Of a DNA stretch of 64,000 bases, positions 32,698 to 40,025 are shown piece after piece (the first letter of the stretch is position 1; every line of letters begins with the position of its first letter). Source of the DNA: Mucilaginibacter sp. (GTDB lineage: Bacteria > Bacteroidota > Bacteroidia > Sphingobacteriales > Sphingobacteriaceae); NCBI GenBank assembly GCA_028288025.1, contig JAQBOM010000012.1:88794-152793 (forward strand). Reading direction: 5' to 3'. The notes beneath the pieces were generated by a model. The model saw only the letters and a program-made list of their open reading frames with translations, was not told the origin of the DNA and did no database searches. The position numbers were made by a program, and so were the translations under genes.

Positions 32698-32716
32698 TGC
32701 TTTGTTTTTCAAAGTA
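32698..32716 (-). promoter_or_regulatory. Candidate operator of the regulator operon
   Basis: TGCTTTG ttttt CAAAGTA, 8 bp upstream of the membrane-protein start codon, is nearly identical in sequence and orientation to the site before creD. The repetition at two promoters of one cluster is unlikely by chance. Confidence 0.65.
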
Positions 32717-32793
32717 AGTAATAATAATTTTGATTTCAAAATGTTTGAAAGAAATTTGTGTTAAATCAAAAAGGGAACGGACATATATAACCG

Positions 32794-32945
32794 CGTCATT
32801 GCGAGGAACGAAGCAATCCCTGCACTTGCAAATCAATGAACCTTAATGTTATGTGTGTTTAAAAATTCCGACGACTGTGCTCTCCACATGCATCAACTCT
32901 CCGATATGTATAGTTTAGAGATTGCTTCGTTCCTCGCAATGACGG
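32794..32945. repeat. Inverted-repeat element, GCAATGACG family (copy 2)
   Basis: Perfect 25-bp arms at 32794-32818 (CGTCATTGCGAGGAACGAAG...) and 32921-32945 flank about 100 bp. The interior sequence ATCAATGAACCTTAA (near 32832) is a near reverse complement of the interior of the copy at 2058-2243. The element occupies half of the 321-bp spacer 32691-33011. No ORF. Confidence 0.85.
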
Positions 32946-32977
32946 GATGTTAATAATTCCGAAATTGAAATTCTTTT

Positions 32978-33003
32978 AAAGTCCTCTCCTTTGGAGAGGA
33001 TTT
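32978..33003 (-). terminator. Hairpin downstream of tetR
   Basis: TCCTCTCC (32982-32989) and GGAGAGGA (32993-33000) form an 8-bp stem with a 3-base loop, 9 bases after the tetR stop codon. The T-run on the minus strand is weak (CTTT), so it may be a repeat element used as a terminator. Confidence 0.55.
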
Positions 33004-33011
33004 AGGTGAGG

Positions 33012-33593
33012 CTAAACTGTTATCGCCGCCTTAACCAGATAAGGAAGTATCTCCTTCTGAAACGAAACAAAGTTTTTGCGCACATCCGAATCGCTTACCG
33101 AGGTAAAGGCAAAGCTGAATACGATGCTTTTGCTACATTTGATCAAAAAACGGAGCCGCTGCAAATAGGTTTCGTGCTTGCGTAGGCCGCTTAGCTGCGA
33201 AAATGCGCTAACCAGCATTTCTTCGAGTTCATTTGAAAGGTTCTTTAAAAAAGCCTGTGAGTTGGCAGATTCGCGGATAAAATCCCAACCGATAAATTCG
33301 TTGCAAACCGTGTAGCTCAAACGGCATGTTTTCATAATGAGGCTATTCAGGTGGGCTTCTTCATCTTCCTCAGCTGTATTGGAATTGATCAGGTCGTCAA
33401 CGCTTACCTTAATATAATCCATCAGCAGTGAGTGTAAAACGTCTTCCTTGCTGTCAAAATACTTATAAATGGTGGCTTTGGCTATCTTGGCGCGTTTGGC
33501 AATTTCGTTAACGCTGGTTTTATGGTAACCGAATTTTCGGAACAGATCCTGCGCGGCACGCTTAATGCTTTCTTTAATTTTGTCAGCTTCCAT
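33012..33593 (-). CDS. TetR/AcrR-family transcriptional regulator
   Basis: This encodes a 193-residue regulator with an N-terminal TetR helix-turn-helix (DLFRKFGYHKTSVNEIAKRAKIAKATIYKYF, about residues 17-47) and a helical ligand-binding and dimerisation domain for an unknown effector. The gene starts 3 bases after the Rieske-fold gene stop and its ATG lies inside a palindrome TGTATC/GATACA. It appears to be the last gene of the pheS-Rieske-tetR unit. Targets unknown. Confidence 0.92.
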   Translation of the reverse strand: MEADKIKESIKRAAQDLFRKFGYHKTSVNEIAKRAKIAKATIYKYFDSKEDVLHSLLMDYIKVSVDDLINSNTAEEDEEAHLNSLIMKTCRLSYTVCNEFIGWDFIRESANSQAFLKNLSNELEEMLVSAFSQLSGLRKHETYLQRLRFLIKCSKSIVFSFAFTSVSDSDVRKNFVSFQKEILPYLVKAAITV

Positions 33594-33609
33594 GTATCAA
33601 TTAGATACA
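33593..33609. promoter_or_regulatory. Candidate TetR operator over the tetR start codon
   Basis: TGTATC aatta GATACA is a palindrome with 6-bp arms that spans the tetR start codon and the stop codon of the Rieske-fold gene. This is a plausible autoregulatory site, but arms of 6 bp are not strong evidence. Confidence 0.35.
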
Positions 33610-34010
33610 AATATCTCAAAATTACTCACATTAATACTATATGACTTGAGCGATCTTGTAGCTGGCGCTTTTACAGGCGTGCCGTCAATCAACGAAAACT
33701 TGGCTCCGCTGCATGGATCGGTTGCCGTAAAGTTTCCGGCATCGAGGGTTACAGCGCAATGATTTTGCGGCAAATAGCTGCTGCAACGATCATAAGCGGC
33801 ATAGGTGCCGTCAGCCTCCCGGTAAAGGATTAAGCCAGCCACGCCGTAGCCATTAACCAATACGGCCCCGCCGGGCACATTCAGTGCGCTCATGCGCGGG
33901 TCGGTTAGCGCGGCCTGGAAGTTTACGGGCACATAGGGCACAACATCACCACTTTTGCCGCACGACAGCAGGCAGAACATCACGGTGATGAAGAGCAGGG
34001 GGTGCCTCAT
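33597..34010 (-). CDS. Rieske-fold lipoprotein lacking cluster ligands
   Basis: This encodes a 137-residue exported lipoprotein (signal ending LLSCGK, lipobox Cys17). The core matches a Rieske domain: DRCSSYLPQNHCAV at the position of box I and TDPCSGAKFSLIDGTPVKAPATR at box II. The box II histidine is replaced by Ser101, the first ligand cysteine by Asp98, and box I lacks the CxH histidine. Cys76 and Cys100 remain and may form the usual disulfide. A 2Fe-2S cluster is therefore not expected. The gene overlaps pheS by 4 bp and is 3 bp from tetR. Role unknown. Confidence 0.75.
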   Translation of the reverse strand: MRHPLLFITVMFCLLSCGKSGDVVPYVPVNFQAALTDPRMSALNVPGGAVLVNGYGVAGLILYREADGTYAAYDRCSSYLPQNHCAVTLDAGNFTATDPCSGAKFSLIDGTPVKAPATRSLKSYSINVSNFEIFVSN

Positions 34011-35041
34011 ACGATCTCAGATTGAAATTGCTTTAAAAAACGAACATCGTTTTCAGAGAATAAACGCAGATCGCGTATAACATATTTTAAGTTGGCAATT
34101 CTTTCTATACCCATGCCGAACGCGAACCCGGTGAATTTTTTACTGTCGATACCGCAATTTTCCAAAACATTGGGATCAACCATACCGCAGCCCAGTATTT
34201 CGACCCAGCCGGTGTATTTGCACATATTGCATCCGGCGCCCTTGCAAATGGTACAGGATATATCCATTTCGGCCGAAGGTTCGGTAAACGGAAAATACGA
34301 CGGCCTGAAACGCACCTGCGTGCCCTCGCCGTACAATTCCTGTACAAAGTGGTAAAGCGTTTGTTTCAGGTCGGCAAAGGATACATTTTCATCAATATAC
34401 AAGCCTTCCACCTGGTGAAAAAAGCAATGGGCGCGTGCTGATATTGCCTCGTTACGGTAAACCCTGCCCGGCATAATCGCGCGGAAAGGCGCCTTGCCGC
34501 TTTCCATCATACGCACCTGCACCGATGAGGTATGTGTGCGCAGGGCTATGTCATCCTTACCGTGGTTCTTTTTAATGAAGAATGTATCCTGCATATCCCT
34601 GGCCGGGTGCTCCTCCGGAAAGTTCAATGCCGAAAAGTTATGCCAGTCGTCCTCTATTTCAGGCCCTTCGGCCACAACAAAGCCCAAACGTTTAAAAATG
34701 TCAATGATCTCCGTCCGCACAAGCGAAAGCGGGTGACGGGATCCGGCGTTGAATCCTTCACCAGGTAGTGTGAGGTCGAGTCCTAAGTCTTGAGTCTTAA
34801 GTCCTGAGTCAAAAGTTTCCTTTAGCTCATTATACCTGGTTTCCGCCAGCTGTTTGAACTGGTTAAGTACTTTCCCGAAGATGCGTTTCTCTTCCGGGCC
34901 TACGGTTTTAAATCGCTCAAACAGGTCTTTTATAATGCCTTTGGTGCCTAAAAATTTGATACGGAACGTTTCAAGTTCGCCTGCATTAGCTGGTGAAAAA
35001 GAATTGATCTCGGCTGTATATTGGTCTATTTCGGTTTGCAT
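34007..35041 (-). CDS. pheS: Phenylalanyl-tRNA synthetase alpha subunit
   Basis: This encodes the 344-residue catalytic alpha subunit of the heterotetrameric class II enzyme that charges tRNA-Phe. The N-terminal coiled coil (about residues 1-75) binds tRNA; motif 2 is RPSYFPFTEPSAEM and motif 3 is GFAFGMGIERIANLKY. Residues 77-88 in the linker (FDSGLKTQDLGL) are encoded by five 7-bp AGTC-type repeats, so an intergenic-style array sits inside this essential gene in frame. pheT is not adjacent. It heads the pheS-Rieske-tetR unit. Confidence 0.96.
   Translation of the reverse strand: MQTEIDQYTAEINSFSPANAGELETFRIKFLGTKGIIKDLFERFKTVGPEEKRIFGKVLNQFKQLAETRYNELKETFDSGLKTQDLGLDLTLPGEGFNAGSRHPLSLVRTEIIDIFKRLGFVVAEGPEIEDDWHNFSALNFPEEHPARDMQDTFFIKKNHGKDDIALRTHTSSVQVRMMESGKAPFRAIMPGRVYRNEAISARAHCFFHQVEGLYIDENVSFADLKQTLYHFVQELYGEGTQVRFRPSYFPFTEPSAEMDISCTICKGAGCNMCKYTGWVEILGCGMVDPNVLENCGIDSKKFTGFAFGMGIERIANLKYVIRDLRLFSENDVRFLKQFQSEIV
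34779..34813 (-). repeat. Heptad array inside pheS (AGTCYTR)
   Basis: Read on the plus strand, AGTCCTA, AGTCTTG, AGTCTTA, AGTCCTG and AGTCAAA follow one another at exact 7-bp spacing within the pheS coding sequence. They encode the linker between the tRNA-binding coiled coil and the catalytic domain. The AGTC core matches the intergenic array at 26636-26663. Confidence 0.92.
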
Positions 35042-35094
35042 TATAAATATTTGAATTACAAATTAAGGTAAAATATTCAGATGGGTTGGGCCGG

Positions 35095-36285
35095 TTATTT
35101 AATCACGTTTAACGCTTTTCCCACTTTTGTAAACGCCGCAATGGCCTTATCCAAATGTGCCATTTCATGCGCGGCGGATATCTGTACCCTGATGCGTGCT
35201 TTTCCCTGCGGCACAACCGGGTAGTAAAAACCGATCACATAAATGCCCTCATCCAGCATTTTGGCGGCAAATTCCTGGGCCAGTTTGGCATCGTATAACA
35301 TTACCGGCACAATAGGGTGTACGCCCGGTTTAATATCAAAACCTGCTTCGGTCATGTTTTTGCGAAAGTACTGCGTATTGGTTTCCAGCTTATCGCGAAG
35401 ATTGGTGGTTTCGCTCAGCATATTTAATACCGCTATTGATGCACCTGTTATTGAAGGGGCAAGCGTGTTAGAGAACAAGTACGGGCGTGACCGCTGCCTT
35501 AACATGTCAATAATTTCCTTACGCCCCGAGGTAAATCCACCTGACGCACCGCCCAGGGCTTTGCCCAATGTTCCGGTAATAATATCGATCTTACCCATCA
35601 CACCATGATGCTCATGTGTACCACGGCCGGTTTTCCCCATAAAGCCCGAGCAATGGCTTTCATCGATCATAACCAGGGCATTGTATCTTTCTGCAAGCGT
35701 GCATATTTTATCGAGCTGGGCGATAGTGCCATCCATGCTGAAGGCGCCGTCTGTTACGATGATACGGTGACGGCAACCGGCTGTTTCTTTTAGCTTTTCT
35801 TCCAGGTCGGCCATGTCATCGTGCTTATAGCGCTGGCGCTGGGCCTTGCATAGGCGCACTCCGTCGATGATCGACGCGTGGTTCAACTCATCCGAGATGA
35901 TCGCGTCCTGCTCGTTAAAAAGCGGTTCAAACACACCGCCATTGGCATCAAAAGCTGCCGCATACAATATGGTATCTTCTGTGCCTAAAAATTCAGCTAT
36001 TTTTTTTTCCAGTTCTTTGTGGATATCCTGCGTACCGCAAATAAAGCGGACAGACGACAGTCCGTAACCATGTGTATCCATAGCTTCCTTTGCGGCTGCA
36101 ATTACCTTCGGATGTGCTGACAGCCCTAAATAGTTATTGGCACAAAAGTTTATTACCTGTTTACCGCCCTGAACTTCAATATCAGCGCCCTGAGGCGATG
36201 TGATAATTCTTTCCCTTTTATATAGACCAGCGCTTTCAATATCAGCCAGCTCCTGCTGTAAAACAGGTTTTAGTGTATTATACAT
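35095..36285 (-). CDS. kbl: Glycine C-acetyltransferase (2-amino-3-ketobutyrate CoA ligase)
   Basis: This encodes a 396-residue PLP enzyme of the alpha-oxoamine synthase family that converts 2-amino-3-ketobutyrate and CoA to glycine and acetyl-CoA in threonine breakdown. The Schiff-base Lys is about residue 242 in [15 protein letters not shown]; other signatures are [28 protein letters not shown] and [12 protein letters not shown]. Start at 36285 (MYNTLKPVL) gives the length of E. coli KBL; an upstream start at 36324 is unlikely. Threonine dehydrogenase is not adjacent. Confidence 0.94.
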   Translation of the reverse strand: MYNTLKPVLQQELADIESAGLYKRERIITSPQGADIEVQGGKQVINFCANNYLGLSAHPKVIAAAKEAMDTHGYGLSSVRFICGTQDIHKELEKKIAEFLGTEDTILYAAAFDANGGVFEPLFNEQDAIISDELNHASIIDGVRLCKAQRQRYKHDDMADLEEKLKETAGCRHRIIVTDGAFSMDGTIAQLDKICTLAERYNALVMIDESHCSGFMGKTGRGTHEHHGVMGKIDIITGTLGKALGGASGGFTSGRKEIIDMLRQRSRPYLFSNTLAPSITGASIAVLNMLSETTNLRDKLETNTQYFRKNMTEAGFDIKPGVHPIVPVMLYDAKLAQEFAAKMLDEGIYVIGFYYPVVPQGKARIRVQISAAHEMAHLDKAIAAFTKVGKALNVIK

Positions 36286-36414
36286 TCGTATGTTTTTTGA
36301 GGTTGTAAAATTAAGAATTAACACTGATTTAAGCTCTTTTATCCACGCTAAAAGTTCAAACAGCCGATAATCGAAACAATTTGCCCCCTAATTGCATTTA
36401 ATAAGGACACCCTC

Positions 36415-38895
36415 ATGAAAAAATTAGTACTATTTATTTTCGCCGTTTTAACCACCTTTTATGCTTCGGCACAGCAGCATGTTTTATCTGGCACTATAAC
36501 CGACCATAAAAACGGCCCGGTTCCGTTTGCGTCTGTTTATATCCGTAATACAACCTACGGCTCTACCGCCAATGAGAATGGCGATTATCTTTTTAAGCTA
36601 AATCCGGGCACCTACAATGTTGTCTATCGCTTTGTTGGCTATAAGGAAAGGGTTGAAAAAATTACCATAGGTAACCAGGATGTTATAAAAAATGTGCGGC
36701 TTGAGGATGATGAGTTTAAACTGAAAAAAGTTAAGTCGAAAGAAAAAAACCCATCTGATCCCGCAATGGATATTATGCACCAGGTGATCAATAAGCGCGA
36801 ATATTATTTGAACGAGATAAAATCCTATTCGTGTATTGAATATGTTAAAGGAGTAAAGACTATAGTAAGCGCACCAAAAACATTATTGGCCAAAGGCATT
36901 GCAAAGGTACTTAGCCTGGATACCAGCGGAAGGGGTATATCCTATCAGTCGGAATCATTGTCGACGTATAGTTTTGAACAGCCCGATAAGGTAAAAGAAG
37001 TATTTATCGCATCAAAAACCGCCGGGTCAAATCCCCCATTCGGATATAATAAAGCGTCGGATCTGCAGGTTAATTTTTATAAGGATTTATTTTATATTGA
37101 GGGCCTTAGCAGTCACGGTTTCGTTTCACCTGTATCGTCCCGCGCATTTACCTATTATAACTTTAAGTTACTCGGAACTATCGTTCAGGATGGCGAAACA
37201 ATTGATAAGATACAGGTAATTCCCAAATATGTGAAGGCTGTGGCTTTTACAGGAAGTATTTATATTATTGAGGGCGAATGGCGCATATATAGCGTCGATT
37301 TGTTGTTAACCAAAAAAGAGAACAACCTTAATTTCGTCGATTCATTAAGGGTTAGCCAGCAATATATTCCTGTCGGGAAAACCACATGGATGCCTTTATC
37401 CTTTCAATATAATTACATTGGCAGTACGCAGGGATTTAAATACAGCGGGTATTATTTAGGATTAATCAATAATTATAAAATTGATACCCCCTTTAAGGAG
37501 GGCTACTTTACAGGCGAGATTTTGCATGTAGATACCGAAGCCAACTCACGAAGCCACGCGTATTGGGAATCAACAAGGCCGGTTCCGCTAACATATCCCG
37601 AAGAAAGAAAATTCAAGACGAAGGACAGTATTGAGAACTTAAAAGGTTATACGGCATATCTCGATTCATTACAGCGCAAAAATAACAGGTTCCGGCCGCT
37701 GCATTATGTAAAAGACGGTTACCTCGTTACCAACAGGACGGGCACTGACTCGCTTTACTTTTTGCCGCTTTATCAAACCATATATTATAACACCGTTGAG
37801 GGTTGGGGCGTATATTTAAATGCATTGTACTCACGGACTTATCCGGATAATAGATCGTTTAGCGTTTCACCCACTTTGCGGTATGGTTTTGCCAATAACT
37901 TGTTCAGTGCAAATTTGCATACTGCTTATACCTACGACCAGGAACATGCCGGCAGGTTTTTTGTAAACTTTGGTACCGACCTGCTAGACCTGAACAGCCT
38001 GCAAACCCGTTCGCTTTATTTTAACACCTTAAGTACACTGTTAAGCGAGCAAAACTTTGTAAAGTATTACCGCTCCCAATATGGCGAATTTGGGTATCAG
38101 CGCGAATTCACAAATGGCATTTTATGGAAAGCCAATTTAAATTACGCCAAACGGACACAGCTATATAATATATCGTATAATCACATATTTAGCTATATCG
38201 ACAGGCATTACACGTCCAACAACCCGCTGGCACCGCTTAGCGCCCCGGCAAACGACCGATCGGCATTATTTCCGGAGCATAACGCGCTTACCTTCACCAC
38301 ATCGTTAAAGTTTACGTTCGATCAGCAGTATATTACGCGTCCGACCGGAAAAGTATACGTCCCCTCTCCCTATCCCGTGGTAACGGTTAATTATCGTAAA
38401 GGCGTCCACGGTATATTTGGCTCAGATGTAAATTATGATTTTGTGTCGTTAGATATCTTGCAAAATCGTTTTCCATTGGGTTTGTTTGGCTATACGTCGT
38501 TTAAAGTAACTGTTGGAGATTTTTTAAATAAGAAGACGCTATACTTTATGGACTATAATCACTTCCTGGGTAACGAGGGAACTACGATAGACCCATCAAA
38601 TGACGGCAGCTTTCTGTTTTTACCTTTCTACACTTTCAGCACTAATGCGGCATTCGTGGAGGCGCATTACCAGCATAATTTTGCAGGTGTAGTATTTGAC
38701 AACGTCCCATTGCTGAACAGGTTGAAGCTCGAAGAAATAGTTGGCGCTAATTATCTTGGCGAAAAAAATAATCCCAACTATTACGAGTTTTATGTCGGCA
38801 TTAAACGACTGGTGTTCGGGGTTGACTATGTCGTATCCTTCCTGGGAAATAAAAAGTATCTGAACGGGCTCAAGGTATATTACGGTATAAGATAA
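36415..38895 (+). CDS. DUF5686 outer-membrane protein with carboxypeptidase-like domain
   Basis: This encodes an 826-residue exported protein. Signal peptide residues 1-20 (ends YASAQQ); residues 21-100 are a CarboxypepD_reg-like beta-sandwich (HVLSGTITDHKNGPVPFASVYI, TYGSTANENGDYLFK); the remainder is DUF5686, whose C-terminal half is rich in alternating aromatic strands, consistent with an outer-membrane beta-barrel. The protein resembles the plug-like N-terminus of SusC receptors without a TonB box region. Function unknown. It is in a separate transcription unit from trhO. Confidence 0.88.
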   Translation: MKKLVLFIFAVLTTFYASAQQHVLSGTITDHKNGPVPFASVYIRNTTYGSTANENGDYLFKLNPGTYNVVYRFVGYKERVEKITIGNQDVIKNVRLEDDEFKLKKVKSKEKNPSDPAMDIMHQVINKREYYLNEIKSYSCIEYVKGVKTIVSAPKTLLAKGIAKVLSLDTSGRGISYQSESLSTYSFEQPDKVKEVFIASKTAGSNPPFGYNKASDLQVNFYKDLFYIEGLSSHGFVSPVSSRAFTYYNFKLLGTIVQDGETIDKIQVIPKYVKAVAFTGSIYIIEGEWRIYSVDLLLTKKENNLNFVDSLRVSQQYIPVGKTTWMPLSFQYNYIGSTQGFKYSGYYLGLINNYKIDTPFKEGYFTGEILHVDTEANSRSHAYWESTRPVPLTYPEERKFKTKDSIENLKGYTAYLDSLQRKNNRFRPLHYVKDGYLVTNRTGTDSLYFLPLYQTIYYNTVEGWGVYLNALYSRTYPDNRSFSVSPTLRYGFANNLFSANLHTAYTYDQEHAGRFFVNFGTDLLDLNSLQTRSLYFNTLSTLLSEQNFVKYYRSQYGEFGYQREFTNGILWKANLNYAKRTQLYNISYNHIFSYIDRHYTSNNPLAPLSAPANDRSALFPEHNALTFTTSLKFTFDQQYITRPTGKVYVPSPYPVVTVNYRKGVHGIFGSDVNYDFVSLDILQNRFPLGLFGYTSFKVTVGDFLNKKTLYFMDYNHFLGNEGTTIDPSNDGSFLFLPFYTFSTNAAFVEAHYQHNFAGVVFDNVPLLNRLKLEEIVGANYLGEKNNPNYYEFYVGIKRLVFGVDYVVSFLGNKKYLNGLKVYYGIR

Positions 38896-38947
38896 CGGTC
38901 GTTATTGGGTTCAAACCTTTCGATTTTTACCTTTCGCTCAAAAATTC

Positions 38948-38955
38948 TACCTTTG
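38948..38955 (+). promoter_or_regulatory. -7 box upstream of trhO
   Basis: TACCTTTG is a perfect TAnnTTTG match 40 bases before the ATG, followed by GCA as is usual in this phylum. A T-rich segment lies at the -33 position. Expected leader about 35 nt. Confidence 0.6.
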
Positions 38956-38995
38956 CACTTCATTTAACACTGTTTGCAGCAGTATCAATGACGTT

Positions 38996-39958
38996 ATGGC
39001 AAAATATAATACACTACTATACTATTGTTATTCAACAATAGCCGATGCAGAGCAATTTGCTGCTGATCATTTAAAATTTTGTAAGGACCTGGGTTTGGCC
39101 GGCCGCATTATTGTGGCTACCGAAGGACTAAACGGCACCGTTTCAGGCACTGTTGAAGCTTGTAAAACCTATATGGATACAGTACATGCTGATCCGCGTT
39201 TTGCAGCCATCGATTTTAAAGTTGATGAAGTTGATACGCCTTCATTTGTAAAAATGCACGTGCGCTATAAATCCGAAATTGTGCATTCGGGATTGCGTGA
39301 TCCGGGTATCATCAACCCCCAGGAAAAAACCGGCAAACACCTCGAACCAAAAGAATTCCTGGCATTAAAAGATGCGGAAGATGTGGTGATACTGGACGTA
39401 CGGTCTAACTATGAACATTCGCTGGGTAAATTTAAAAATGCGATTACCCTTGATATTGAAAATTTCAGGGACTTTCCCGCCAAAATAAATGAGCTCGCGC
39501 AGTACAAGGATAAAAAGGTTATTACTTATTGTACAGGAGGAATAAAGTGTGAAAAGGCGTCAGCTTTATTGTTGCACGAAGGCTTCTCAGATGTGTACCA
39601 GCTGCACGGCGGCATCATAAAATATGGCAAGGAGGCAGGCGGCGAAGACTTTGAAGGTAAATGCTATGTTTTTGATAACCGCCTGTCAGTCGATGTAAAC
39701 AGTGTAAACCCGGTTGTAATATCAACTTGCTTTAATTGCGGCACAACAACCCATAAAATGATCAATTGCGCCAACCCCGAATGCAATGAACATTTTACCC
39801 AATGCGATGAATGCGGCGTTGCGATGGACGGCTGCTGCAGCGAAGCATGTAAAGCGCATCCACGGAAACGCGTGTACGATGGAACGGGATACTATGTGAA
39901 GGTGCCACAGCCGGTAAATACAAATAAACAGTATCGGGCACTAATTGACACGAATTAA
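38996..39958 (+). CDS. trhO: tRNA uridine hydroxylase TrhO (rhodanese-related)
   Basis: This encodes a 320-residue rhodanese-domain protein of the TrhO (YceA) family, which makes 5-hydroxyuridine at tRNA position 34 using molecular oxygen. An N-terminal acylphosphatase-like domain (ATEGLNGTVSGT) precedes a rhodanese domain with active Cys179 in TYCTGGIKCEKAS, and a C-terminal cysteine-rich zinc-binding region (CFNCGTT, CANPECNEHF, CDECG). The last codons and stop lie inside a palindrome (39940-40012). Monocistronic with its own TACCTTTG promoter. Confidence 0.93.
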   Translation: MAKYNTLLYYCYSTIADAEQFAADHLKFCKDLGLAGRIIVATEGLNGTVSGTVEACKTYMDTVHADPRFAAIDFKVDEVDTPSFVKMHVRYKSEIVHSGLRDPGIINPQEKTGKHLEPKEFLALKDAEDVVILDVRSNYEHSLGKFKNAITLDIENFRDFPAKINELAQYKDKKVITYCTGGIKCEKASALLLHEGFSDVYQLHGGIIKYGKEAGGEDFEGKCYVFDNRLSVDVNSVNPVVISTCFNCGTTTHKMINCANPECNEHFTQCDECGVAMDGCCSEACKAHPRKRVYDGTGYYVKVPQPVNTNKQYRALIDTN

Positions 39959-40012
39959 ATCGAATTGCGCAAATCAAATTCGTGAAATTCGATTTAATTC
40001 GCGATAATTAGT
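39940..40012. repeat. Inverted repeat containing the trhO stop codon
   Basis: Left arm CACTAATTGACACGAATTAAATCGAATT and right arm, its reverse complement except for a 5-bp block, give roughly 28-bp arms across about 18 bp. The stop codon TAA and the preceding Asp-Thr-Asn codons of trhO are in the left arm. AATTCG-type units repeat irregularly in the right half. It ends near a possible GTG start of the next gene. Confidence 0.75.
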
Positions 40013-40025
40013 GTTATATAAACCC

